Shown: positions 1 to 10,979 of the stretch, piece by piece | Position numbering within the stretch: position 1 is the stretch's first letter | Layout: the number at the start of each line of letters is the position of its first letter | Origin: Simmondsia chinensis | Lineage: Eukaryota > Streptophyta > Magnoliopsida > Caryophyllales > Simmondsiaceae | Direction: 5' to 3' | NCBI GenBank assembly: GCA_018398585.1 | Contig: JAGTTD010000010.1 | Location: 22,081,739-22,145,738, forward strand | DNA: 64,000 bases | The notes under the pieces: generated by a model | The model's input: only the letters and a program-made list of their open reading frames with translations | Database searches by the model: none | What the model was told of the DNA's origin: nothing | Position numbers and translations under genes: made by a program

Positions 1-154
1 CATGATCTCATTGGCAGGACCATGGTACTCTACATAGATGACATCTGGTCAAATCAAAGTTGCAAGCTAAACATTTAGAAGACTTCAGAGGGGTCACTTG
101 TTAGAAAGAGGGATCATAACCTGAGGATGAACCCGTTAAATGTGCCTTTGGCAT
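1..154 (+). pseudogene. Tat-type Ty3/gypsy reverse transcriptase, left fragment
   Basis: This is the left part of a decayed gypsy reverse transcriptase. Around bases 24-50 the frame reads VLYIDDI, which matches the YxDD catalytic region of gypsy RT. Downstream, 'LRMNPL' followed after a one-base loss by 'CAFGMHA' corresponds to the conserved stretch that leads into 'GNFLGFLVHQRGI' on the far side of the insertion at 160-5244. There are at least two frameshifts within 150 bases, so it cannot be functional. The Tat lineage is inferred from the downstream RT/integrase wording and from the antisense ORF at 6300-9036. The gene starts outside the window. Confidence 0.75.
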
Positions 155-159
155 GCATG

Positions 160-627
160 TGTTAAGGTTTCCAATATTGCTCTTGATCCTTAACCTTGGT
201 TGGGATAGTGAGAGTATAAGATGAGGAGAGAATTTAGAGTTAAGAAGAGATAAGAAGGGAAAGGAGATGAGAAGTAACGAGAGAGATATAAAAGATATCT
301 ATTTCATTCATCAAAGGTATGAGATTACAAGCTAGAGCCTTACTATTTATACTACTTACATGACATGATCTTAAGCCACGAAAATATCTAAATCAACTCA
401 AAATATCTAACTAACATAACTACTACAATTGCCTAACACTTATTACAACAGCCGTATGCTTACTAAGGAACTCAAGCACTTTATTACAACACATGCCACA
501 ACTAACTAAGCAATATGCAGCACTAACATAGCAATATGCAGCACCAATATAACAGAAGCAGCACCAATAAGAACGAACCCCAACACAGCCACCTCCAGCC
601 CATGTCTTGGATTCCCGGATCATAACA
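160..627 (-). repeat. LTR (3' LTR) of the pol-less element
   Basis: Starts TGTTAAGG and ends CATAACA on the plus strand. Near-identical to 4776-5244. A TATA-like stretch lies near 345 on the minus strand ('actatttatac' on plus). Bases 628-640 next to it are the complement of a polypurine tract. Confidence 0.93.
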
Positions 628-640
628 TTCCCTTCCCCTT
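628..640 (-). other. Polypurine tract of the pol-less element
   Basis: The minus strand reads AAGGGGAAGGGAA directly before the LTR start TGTTATG. This is the expected plus-strand primer position. Confidence 0.85.
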
Positions 641-1340
641 GAAAACATTATTGTCCTCAAGAATCAAGAAAAGAGTTAAGACCTTCAAGAATACTTATTA
701 TTGAGGAAAGGAGAGCTGAAATGGAAGAACTCATGCTGAAAACTGCAGTTAAGAACATCTGGCTGCTGAAATTATTGCATTCAATGTAGATCAGGAACCA
801 CTCAATGTAGCTACGAATTCAGCATCTAAGAACACACTCAATGCAGATCTGGGACTGAATTGTGTTGCACTGGAATTTGCTGAAATGTGTTGCAACTGAA
901 ACGAACCAATTGATGAAGTAACTCCGAAATGCAGCAGGTACATGAGGATGGCATCTTGTCTTGATACAATGCATGCGTTAAATGCATAACACTCTTCAGG
1001 AGGTCTGCACTGATCAAACCTAACATCAACAACACATCCACAGCACCTCTTGATGTAGTTAACACAAAACTCAGCAGCATGATGGAATTTCTGCTTGTAG
1101 AATGCTGTACAACAGATTTTATATGTCGTTAGCCACACAAAAATGCATATGAAGTCCTTTAAACACCTCGGGAGGCCTTCCAAACTCCAACCAAGAGAAC
1201 CCAACATCAAAATTTGCTTGTAGGCATTTCCCATTGCAAAATAAACAACCCAATTTCTTGATCATGGTAACAAAACACAATGTAATTCCACAAGAATACA
1301 GCTACAACTCTTTCATCTTGGATCTTATCCAAAATTTGTA

Positions 1341-3689
1341 TTACTTAAACATCCACTTATTGAACCAACTCAGACCAAGCTCATCAAACACTTGATTGCT
1401 TTCCAATCCAACTTGATATGCTGCAGAACTCAAAATTTCAGTAGTGCATAACCTGGACATCCCATGGCTATGGATAATACAAATTTCAGCTCGATTTCTG
1501 TCCATATGTGAGCTTCTTGATGCGAACAAGTTAATACATCTTCCCAAAGTCATAATAACACCAATCACACTCCATTTGAGCGACACATTTTCTGCTGATA
1601 GTCAAGGAAGTGCAATTCTCCCAGAATTTTCAGCAGCCCCTATTACTTCTATTGCTTGAATCTTGAGTGTGAACTTGCAAGATCTCGAAATTTCAGCTTC
1701 CACTTCCAATAATCTTGCATACATCACACCATAGGCTCCCATTCTTTGATCCTGACAAAACATAGAGAGGCTGCACCAGAAATTTTGAATACATTGCTGT
1801 CCAAACTTGTTCATTTGAACACTTGTGACTTTGGCTCTAAAATGTGGTCCTATGCTCCACCAAGTTAAGAACTCATGAGTCACACTTGAATTCCAAGAAC
1901 ACAAGGTCTTCACTTGAATTCTTAAAGCAACCCCATTGACAGAATTTGTTCTACAGCTCACAAATTCCAGCCACCCAACTTGCCTCAAATTATCAAGCTT
2001 TGCTTTCTTGTCAATGAGCTCAAGTATGAACAGAAAGTACACTAGCATAAGGAGCCGGTGTAGCATCATAATAGCTGTGCATAATTCAGGAGCAAGGCCT
2101 GATCCATTCAAGACTCTACTGCTGATGCATATACTACCTCTACCACCTGATGTATTAAGCTGCAGCAGCATTACTCTACTGATCACAGTGCTAGAATCCA
2201 GATCATGTCTCAAGATCTCAGCAAAAGCAAATACTACATGATCTTGGTTGAATGGCTCAATTTTAGGTTCCAACTACTGTACCTCCACATTGAACTCACG
2301 AGGCCTCACATTTGGTTGCACAATTGGAGCATGATCTTTGTCCATAGCAAGATGAATGCACAATCCGAATTTGGAGCTCAATACACTTGCCTCAATTCTG
2401 TCCAGAACTGTCATTCCAGCCAAATGGCAGAAACCAAATTCCACCAAAGCCTCATGGGAACTTCCAACTTCAAACACATCAATCAAAGCACCTGTTGTAC
2501 TGATTTTGGTCTGAACAGAATTTAGCTCTAGCACATTACTGAATTTATACACCTCCAACAACTCAGTTGCTTGTACGGCCACTTTGCTTCGCCTTTGTTG
2601 AACCTTAAAACGCACTCGTGCAGCTTGATTACTTCTTTTTAGCAGAAATTCGACTCTTTTCAGCTTCATATAGTCTTGAGAATCTTCTCCCGGATCAGGA
2701 GGCAACTCGTCATATGAATGTGTATTTGAATACACTTTTTCTCAACTCAAAAGCACACCATGTCTTGCAACAGGTGGTACCATAGTCGCAATAACTGATT
2801 TTTCAATAGAGTGTGATTGTTCAGCAGCGAAGATGCTATAATTCTGACCCAAAATTCACTCGTCAGTATTCCTCAAGTTTTGATTCTGCATACCAACTTG
2901 CCATGGAGAAGCTCTTAACAGATTTGACGATGTATTCATTGCTATTACATCCGTAGCATCAAATTTTTCAGTTGGAATCAAAGGTTCAGCTACATCCAAT
3001 CCTTGTATACTAACATATACATTGGTAGAATCAGGAGCTTGAGTTAGTTCTTTTTGCCTAACTTCTTGCAGTGGATCATCCAGATGTCCCATAGCTGAGT
3101 TGGACTTAATTAAGGCAACCACAGGTTGTTCCGTGTTCTGTTTTTGCCAACTCAGAAGCTCCTTAGGCTAAAACACAACCTCTTGCTTCAATTTCTGCTT
3201 TGTCAACTTCTTTTTACCCAAAAAATCTTTCAATGCTTCACTTAGATGGTTCCTCTTCACCGTACTCTTTGCTTTCTTTATCATTCCCATGACATGAAAA
3301 TCGTACTCCCCTTCCGGAAACATGTCATACCGTAACTCAACATCTTCATAATGATCAACTTGTTCAAACTCAGGTTCCTCTAACTTGTGTTCATCAATTT
3401 CGGCATTGTCGTGGTTGAACTCGTCTTCAACAACAGCCGATTCTACTCCAACTTCCTCTTTTTGCTCAACATTGAGCTCTTGTTGTATAACACTATCCAT
3501 TAGCTCCGAGGGCTCATTGGCATCAAGAACACCAACACAATCTTGATTGATGTTTGCAAACATTTCGTACCATTCCTGTTTCTTTTTCTGCCGAAACTCC
3601 TCGCATTCTTGCCTCCATTCTTACTTTATTTTCTCCTAATAACCATTCATCACTGATTGACAAGAGCCATCATCATCCATACCAGCCAT
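1341..3689 (-). pseudogene. Long decayed ORF of unknown function in the pol-less element
   Basis: Open segments ending at 3168, 2856, 2274, 1602 and 1341 all lie in one minus-strand frame. Together with an upstream ATG at 3689 (MAGMDDDGSCQ) they form about 780 codons broken only by a handful of stops, mostly TAG and TGA. The N-terminal third is strongly acidic (for example VVEDEFNHDNAEIDEHKLEE) and then switches to a lysine-rich tract (KKAKSTVKRN, GKKKLTKQKLK). The remainder is a mixed, non-repetitive protein with several Cys and Met residues. I recognise no gag knuckle, protease, RT or integrase motif. It could be an element-specific gag-like protein or a captured host gene; I cannot tell which. 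Bases 641-1340 and 3690-4760 on either side show only short frames and no recognisable product. Confidence 0.6.
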
Positions 3690-4760
3690 ATTTACAATGA
3701 ACAACAATGCTCGATTTGGAACAGCTCAGTTCGCAGGATATTAGTTCGAAAATCGCAGAAGTGTGAAACTTGTTTTCCAACTCTTCAACAACCAATTGCT
3801 TATTGAAGTTCTACTCCTTCGTTCGCACAAAAATTCCTTGCTATCGGTTTGACAATCGTCACTTATTACAAACCCTAAGTAGAATTCGCGGACGAACCCT
3901 AACTTCGAACGAACCCTGACAGTGATGCTTCCCTAAATATTCAGACTTACAATTTGGAATTAAACTCGATTCTAGATCGTATTCAAGTCCTCAACACAAT
4001 ACTCAAAGCAATCTTCAAGAACGAAATCGAATTTCCACACTTTCGGAGCTCAGTTCAATGTCAGATTTTCGCTTAAGCAAATCTCAACTTAATAACACAT
4101 AATTCTTGAAAATTAATGCAGATTCTGATGAATTCTCACCACTTCTATGCTTATCAAGACAATTTCATCACAAACCAGCAACAAACACAAATTCTCATCG
4201 AATTGCAACTTGAAGTTCAGAAACCGTTACCTTTACCTCAGTTACTGAATTATAGAATCAGAATTAACCTCAATGCAGCTTGTTTTTGATCTTTTGATTA
4301 TGATCAATTATAATGTTGATCAATAGCTCACTTAACTTCTTCCCCAACCGATCAAATGAATGATTGTTCAAGAACAATTTTGCTCAGCACTTCAACTTCA
4401 GAAACTCATGCTATGCTTCAGTACTTAACTCAGCAGCTGATGCTTGATCAATTCTATTGAATTCAATCTGAATTAGCTTTGATGTTGAATGAAATCAACA
4501 AATACAGATCAAATCAACTTTCTTCAATGTAACTCAATCGATTATATCCCAACCTGAAGCAACTCCCAAGCAATGCACAGGATGTGAATCTTGCATATGT
4601 CAGTAACCGCCAATTTCAAATTCAGAATTCAGAATTGAATTCTTAATCATATAAATTGAACTAAATCAGTATCAAAACTATTTTTGTTGATTAATTGCAA
4701 CACAATCAATCGGATTTTGTAATTTTTCTGATTTAGAGCTTGATTCGGAAGCCAAATCAA

Positions 4761-4773
4761 GGCTCTGATACCA
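4761..4773 (-). other. Primer-binding site, tRNA-iMet
   Basis: The minus strand reads TGGTATCAGAGCC, two bases inside the LTR. It is complementary to the 3' end of plant initiator-methionine tRNA and fixes the minus orientation of the element. Confidence 0.93.
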
Positions 4774-4775
4774 AT

Positions 4776-5244
4776 TGTTAAGGTTTCAAATATTGCTCTT
4801 AATCCTTAACCTTGGTTGGGATAGTGAGAGTATAAGATGAGGAGAGAATTTAGAGTTAAGAAGAGATAAGAAGGGAAAGGAGATGAGAAGTAAAGAGAGA
4901 GATATCAAAGATATCTGTTTCATTTATCAAAATTATGAGATTACAAGCTAGAGCCTTACTATTTATACTACTTACATGACATGATCTTAAGCCATGAAAA
5001 TATCTAAATCAGCTCAAAATATCTAACTAACATAACTACTACAATTGCCTAACACTTATTACAACAGCCGTATGCTTACTATAGGAACTCAAGCACTTTA
5101 TTATAACACATGCCACAACTAACTAAGCAATTTGCAGCACTAGCATAGCAATATGCAGCACCAATATAACAGCAGCAGCACCAATCAGAACGAACCCCAA
5201 CACAGCCACCTCCAGCCCATGTCTTGGATTCCCGGATCATAATA
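4776..5244 (-). repeat. LTR (5' LTR) of the pol-less element
   Basis: A 469-bp copy of 160-627 with scattered substitutions. Its outer end is CATAATA, a C-to-T change of the terminal CA. Confidence 0.93.
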
Positions 5245-5249
5245 ACATG

Positions 5250-5958
5250 CTGGGAACTTTCTTGGTTTTCTGGTGCACCAGAGGGGAATTAAGGTGGAAA
5301 TTAACAAGACTAAGGCCATTCAATAGGCAAAACTACCTTCGAGCAAAAAGTAGCTTCAACGCTTCTTAAAGCCAGTTAACTTCCTGCGACGTTTCATTAC
5401 AAATGTCGCTGGGAAAACCAAAGTCTTATCTCTATTGCTGAGACTCAAGTTTGAGATGGACTTCAAGTGGGAGGAGACACACCAAGCAACTTTCAAGGCC
5501 ATCAAGGAAAACTTGATCAGGTCACCAATATTGATTCCACCAATGTAAGGCAAGCCTCTGAAGATTTATGTCTCTATTTCTGACTGATCAATTGTTTGTT
5601 TGCTTGTACAAGACAATGAGCAAGTTATGATGGATGAGCTAACTAACTTGGACTAAGTTAGATTTGACGCCCTTCACAAGTTAGAAAAACAAAAGAAGAG
5701 GGTTGCCAAAGCTTACAACAAAAAGATTAAACATAGGTATTTTGACTAAGGAGACTTAGTTTGGAAAGTGGGTCTTCCCATTGGGCAGAAAGATTGTGTC
5801 TTTGGGAAATAGTCCCTAAACAAGGAGGGTTCATTCAGAGTCATAGAGGTATTTGGAGGAAATGCTTGCTTACTCTAAGACCTAGATGGAAGAACTTAGC
5901 TAAGGGCCATCAATGGAAGGTTCTTAAAGAAATACGTGCCATCAATTTGGAATTCTAA
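5250..5958 (+). pseudogene. Tat-type pol remnant: RT/RNase H start fused to integrase C terminus
   Basis: This continues the RT cut at 154. It reads GNFLGFLVHQRGIKVEINK, then NFLRRFITNVAGKTKV, then FKWEETHQATFKAIKENL and KPLKIYVS, which are the RT thumb and start of RNase H in Tat/Retand elements. At about 5620 it jumps to 'RFDALHKLEKQKKRVAKAYN', 'GDLVWKVGLP' and 'LKKYVPSIW', the C-terminal tail of a Tat integrase. The rest of RNase H and the zinc-binding and catalytic core of integrase, normally well over a kilobase, are missing, so an internal deletion is inferred. There are several in-frame stops. It is non-functional and is the 3' end of pol for the element that also carries the antisense ORF to its right. 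Confidence 0.8.
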
Positions 5959-6299
5959 CAGGAAAGTCCTTAAATTGAGATTTTCTAAATTATGGACTCA
6001 GTTTTAGTCTCAATGTCTTGAGCATCATCTTCAATTCTTAAGACAAAAAAATAAAAGTAAAGGACCTACCAACTGAGAGTCATATTTGATAAAAAAGCAC
6101 ATTTCATTAATAATATTAAGGAGTACATAGCTTAAACAAAATGATACAAGCAAGTAACTTCTATGGACAAGAAAACTTCTTTATAAAAAAAAAAAAAAAA
6201 TCAAAAGAATTGAGTCCTAATTCTAACTAAGGATTTCTCTATAGTTGCCAGCTAGTTGGTTGCTTCATTTAGCTGCTTGTCCAGGGACAGTTCCTGTTC
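5959..6299. other. Tat spacer between pol and antisense ORF
   Basis: AT-rich, with a 17-base A run near 6185-6203. No coding signal is recognisable on either strand. Confidence 0.5.
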
Positions 6300-9036
6300 C
6301 TGAAGGACGTGGTTTCTCATTTGAGCCTCTACAGTAGCCTTCTCGAGCTCTCCAACTATTGACCCTTATAGGTATGCTGCAGCCTGAGAGAAGATAGTTG
6401 TCCCTTGACATGACTCAATTTCTCCTCCAAATGATGGATTTTATCCTCTATGCCTTTGATGTATTGGGTTTGTTGATTCTGGACTCTTTTGGCTGCTTGG
6501 AGCTCTTCAAATAAAAGTTCTAGGCCGTCTAGGCCAGGTAAATGTCGTAAGTCCCTTATGGCATCTTGATAAACACCTTCCATAGAGTCTCGAGCTCTCT
6601 AACAACTGCCAGATCCGCCTTAGGATCTTCCTTAAGGCCTTCACTAAAGAAGTGGCCTCTTGGTAGGTGGCTTTTTCAGTCAGAGCAAGGACAGGGAGGT
6701 GTACAATTTCCCTCTGTCTATGAAATCTTTGAGATACTTGGTGCAATTGTTGGAAGGTCAATCTCCCACTCTGCCCTAGATTCTCCAAGGGGGATGCCAT
6801 CATCTCTAAGATTAGGGGAGGAATATTGTTGGTGTGACCTAGAAAGGGCAACGCCAGAAAACTTTAGATTAAGTCCAAACTTTGGAAATAAACCAGTGTG
6901 TGAAAGGACTATTTTTACCTCTGAAACTTTAGTTGAAGGGGTAGGAGGAACCTCTGCTGGCATTTCAACCATTAGATTGCCTTCCTAGAGGGGGTTTCTA
7001 GAATACAACGCTTATATGTTAGAACCAACTATGGTTAGGACATCAAATGAGATCATACCTTCAAACATCTCTTCAATGGTTATGGAGGGTGCTCTTGGAA
7101 GGAGGTATGGAGCTTGTACAAGACCCTAGTTCAATGGGGCTGGGAATGAAACTTCTTCAAGGGGTTCACTTATAATTGGCTCTAAGGTTGGGACAGCAAC
7201 GTCTCCTCCTTCTTCAATGCTTGAGCTCAGTGATTCAGTTTCCTGAGGAAGCTCTGGTGCAGGTTCCTGAGGTGGAAAGGTCTGGAATCTCCATGATAAT
7301 TGAAGTTGCTTCTTCCTGTGGCCGTACAAAGCCAAGCTAGGAACAGTTTTGACAAATGATGAATGAAAGAAACACCAATTGTGAAAAGCCAATAACTTTG
7401 GTTTAGGAAGTCTAGCTCTTCTCTTCCTCACTAACTCTGAGATGGGTACTTCTTCATCTTCTTCTTCTTCATCCTCCACTCCTTACATGGTGTGGAGAGT
7501 AAAGGGGACATATCTCTTCTTCCTTTTCTTTGAGCCACCAACTTCAAGGGATGGTGGGGAGGTTCCTAAACTACTAGCACCATCCTAGTGAAACTCCAGG
7601 TCCTAACACTCCTAGGAGTTTCTCAAACATCTTCGGCTACGAAAGGAACAAGGAGTAGCCTTTGTTTAAGCCATCTAACAAACAAAACTGAAGTATACTT
7701 TAGGGATGGTTGTTTATCAGGTAATGCCTTCGACGGACTAGCCAGTTGACCTCCTCTCGAGCTGGGATCTGCAAGCTCAAGTGAAGGCGTAAAATGTTGC
7801 TTGGCGCCTTTGGCCTCCAAAGAGGTCTAATAGGCTTGAAACTAAGCTATAAAACGGGGTGTGGCACATGCGGAGTACCTACAAACAACTGGGTACCATA
7901 AAGTGATTTGACCTCTTAGTTGAACTCACAAAGCTCCTGACATTGGGAGACCTGGATGGCAAACTGCTTAGCTCACCAAATATTTCTGATCCATAGACTT
8001 AGGAAAGAAATGTCTTTGATCATTCCAAACTGCCCAGCAAATAGCCTGGACCTGTAAGTCTCTACATTAGGATGAGTTTGGTGGTAGAAGATGAGATCCT
8101 GAGGGCATAAGATTTACTGCTAGGTCTAAGAGTTCATGTCCATAGAGATATCATGCTGTAGGTCCAAGTTTCAGAACCAACAAGGGTTAAGACTCCTCTC
8201 TCCAAAGGGAGTCTATTGAGTCCCTTTCCTACCTCGAGGGGACATAAGTCTATCAAGGCATTGGTCAAAGGACCATCATAGGGGTGGGGCAAAGGACTTC
8301 ATAGTGAGCACACTATGCTCCATAGCAAGAGACCCCCTCATCTATGGGGACATAAAGGCGTCTGGGGCAGAGCTCAAGAAAGTAGGCTTGGGCCCATTAT
8401 TGGACCAACCATAAGGGTGCTCCTACATGGACAACATAGTTCTTGAGTATGATGTCCCTAAGGCATCCGTATACTTGGGCCAGAAATAGTGGTCCTAAAG
8501 CCAATGGACCAATGCTAAAGGCCACGTTGATTGCCATGGTCTTAAAGGACTTAAGGACTGAGGTGGAGGAGTTAACAAAGAAAAACTTGTTCAACCAATA
8601 CAAGTAAAAACAAACCTCTTCTTCCCTTGATCCTTTCCCAAAGTCTTGTGTTCATGTGACAAACATCTTAGCAAAGGACTCATAACCCCCAGGCAAGTTG
8701 GTCACAGAGAAAAAAGAGGCAAAGGCTTCAGCCTCTATCGAAATAAAAGATTCAAGCGGAAGTTCCTTTCATAATGGAGAAAGACCTATTAAGGCCGCTA
8801 TGTCCTCTAGGGTAATTCCAAGAAACCCCTCAGGGAGGACGAAAGCGTTGTAACAGATGTTCTAATAGTAGGTGAGTGCTATCATAATGGGGTAGTCATA
8901 CCTCAGAGCAATCTCGAAAAAGCTTGATGGCCTCGTAGATGTGAACGTTCTTCCATTTCTCTCTATGTGTAAGGATCAATTTGTCTAACCATTAGGCATA
9001 CCTTTAGTCAAGAACGTCAATCTTTTGAAGGGAGCC
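6300..9036 (-). pseudogene. Antisense plant-mobile-domain ORF of a Tat-lineage element
   Basis: Read on the minus strand from ~9030, broken frames give 'WKNVHIYEAIKLF', 'GFLGITLEDIAALIGLSPL', 'GPLALGPLFLAQVYGCL' (8397-8603) and 'VGAPLWLVQ.WAQAYF'. These are the successive signature blocks of the plant mobile domain: wK-x-GI-EAI, TLeDV-x-LlGL, GP-LA-LY, and GP-wLlQlW. Downstream come a charged region with an acidic run near 7440-7479 (MEDEEEEDEEVPISELVRKR) and a coiled-coil-like C terminus at 6356-6583 (heptad-rich, LLFEELQAAKRVQNQQ). Tat-lineage gypsy elements are known to carry an extra ORF, often antisense, between pol and the 3' LTR, and position and orientation fit here. There are many stops and frameshifts, so it is not expressed as one protein. 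The role of these ORFs is not established. Confidence 0.7.
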
Positions 9037-10425
9037 GTTATTGTAATTGGTATCTGGGAAAACCCAATTAGTCAATTATAAATATTAAATAAATGAAATT
9101 TTTATTTATTTTTTGTGTGAAATATGTTTTATGAGTCAAACATGAGTCTGATTGTTTTTCTAAAGCATTCCTTGAGATGGACATTGTCCAAGATAATATG
9201 TCAGGTTTGGTTTAAGTGGGCAATGAGATTGAGGCCACAGTAGACTTAAAATAAAATTACTAATATGTTGTCAAATTATATGTTCGTAGTTGGTAATGAG
9301 TTTTGACAAGTTGTCTGATAAGACCATAATATGATACTTTAGATAAATTGCCTTGGTCATGCGGATAGAGTCAAAAAGTATTATATTGGTGTTGTCTATA
9401 TGATTAGAACACTGTGCAGGGCATCCTGAATTAGTTGTTTCTTTACTGCTACAAGGAATAGTTAATTTTGTAAGACGATAACCCTAAATTTAGGAAGTAG
9501 TCTGAATTCGTGCATGAATTTTTTGTTGCATTAATGTACCAAAAGGATTAATCAAAGTGCGTTGACTTGAATCTTACATACGTTAGGTAATGGTATGAAA
9601 TATAGCGGGAACGTTTGTTTTATGTGGAATCCATAGTCTCTAACGACGTAAAAATGTCCCCTTAGTTGATTCGCAAGCATACGAACAAATTCCAGAATCT
9701 TTGGCTAAAGTGTTCCATATGTTTGACATTTAGAATTAGTACGAGAATTGTTTCTATATTATTGAATTGTTTGAGAATGGCAAGTCGGGAGCTACAGTGA
9801 AAGACGTGAGAAAATTAGCAATAGTAGTTAAAGCTATTTTTTTCTCACGGATATCTAACAGAAGGGTTGATTGTCACAATGAAAGTTATTTGGAAATTAT
9901 TGAATAAATGTATTTAATTCTAGAATACAATAATATTTATTTAGTGGAATTTAATATTACTAAACGGTAATCAAAGTTATCAAGTGTTGACAATTAAAAT
10001 TGATCTATTTAGAGCTAGAATTAATTTGTCCCTAAGGACCCTCTATAAGTCTCTATAAAATAAAAAAAAATTTGCATCGTATCATAATAGGCCAATCCTA
10101 ATGAAGTAGAGAAGGCGCATATAGCGCCCTGTCAGCAATCCGCACTTCAATGCCTAGACCAATAGTGCCACAACACACGGCACTGGCCGGAGAGCTGCAT
10201 TAGCTATCAGATGCACCATAGTGTAGCCAGTTATTACGCGCCACGTCGCATTTTTTGAACCTATCAAAGCAGCATGAATTTTTCTGTATGTACGACGTTG
10301 TTTTGAGCTGGTTTTAAATGCATTTTTTTGAATTTTGTTGCAGATCCCGCATTGAGAAAATAAAGTAGTTTTCCATCTCAGACCTATGATAAATAGGGGG
10401 TTTTTAGGTTTCAATTTAGCAATTA

Positions 10426-10434
10426 AATAATTAT
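10426..10434. repeat. MULE target-site duplication, left
   Basis: AATAATTAT, identical to 25896-25904. Confidence 0.95.
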
Positions 10435-10575
10435 GGGAAATCACCAGAAATAGACCCCCCAGCCCCCATTTAACCTAAAATAGACCCCTATAACCTTAAA
10501 TAAACCTTTTTGGACAAAAATGCCCTCCCACCTCTAACCCCCCACCCGTCCTCTTTCTCTCTCCTCATTTAATGC
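10435..10575 (+). repeat. MULE terminal inverted repeat, left
   Basis: About 141 bp that matches the reverse complement of 25740-25895 with small indels. It runs from GGGAAATCACCAG to CTCCTCATTTAATGC and includes 'ATAACCTTAAATAAAC' and 'GGACAAAAATGCCC' in both copies. Confidence 0.9.
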
Positions 10576-10979
10576 GCACAGTGCCACCCGTTCCTTCCAT
10601 CTCTCCTTCTCTCTCCTCACATTTAATTCTACAGCTGTAATTTTTGAATTTACCCCCTCCCCTTCACGTTTTCTCTCTTCCCCAAAACCAAACATGTTTT
10701 GCAAGCCACCCTCTCTCTCCTCTTTCTCACACCCGTTCATTCTCTCTCTTCTCTTTCTCTCACCCGTTCATCCTCTTTCTCCTGTAACTTCAGCTGCGAT
10801 TCTCGTTCCCGTGGGTGTATCTGCAGAGGTGCGTGGCGATATCCTCTATTTTCACACCTTCATCCTTGCCCTGTTGCTACTCTAGGGTTTAATCACCATT
10901 TCCGAATGTGAGAACCGATTTCCGAAGTTATTTTTTTAGGGAAATGTATACCTGTCAGGGTTTAGGGTTTTGGTATTAG
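10576..10979 (+). promoter_or_regulatory. MULE left subterminal region, candidate promoter and 5' UTR of the ULP1-like gene
   Basis: A CT-rich region (many TCTCTC and CTCCTTT runs) followed by 'GCAGAG|GTGCGT' near 10825-10836, a plausible splice donor. The first coding exon of the ULP1-like gene starts directly after an acceptor (TTTATTTCAG, ends 16238), so an untranslated first exon here is likely. This is inferred from splice-site logic; no transcript data are available. Confidence 0.35.

Larger units (their letters stand above)
160..5244 (-). mobile_element. Pol-less LTR retrotransposon (LARD-like), nested in Tat RT
   Basis: Two ~468-bp LTRs (160-627 and 4776-5244) bound a 4.1 kb internal region. 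On the minus strand the order is 5' LTR, tRNA-iMet primer site (complement of 4761-4773), internal ORF, purine-rich tract (complement of 628-640), 3' LTR. The target duplication is GCATG (155-159) against ACATG (5245-5249). Removing the element restores the Tat reading GMHAGNFLG. The right LTR ends CATAATA where the left ends CATAACA, so both its terminus and the duplication have changed by single transitions. I see no RT, RNase H or integrase motif, so it must be mobilised in trans. The sequence just inside the 3' LTR ('TTGTCCTCAAGAAT') is shared with the chromoviruses at 30.6 kb and 63.76 kb, suggesting a chromovirus partner. Confidence 0.9.

Noticed and set aside
10154..10444. 96-codon minus-strand frame next to the MULE
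   Set aside because: It spans LTR sequence and the MULE junction; no similarity that I recognise.
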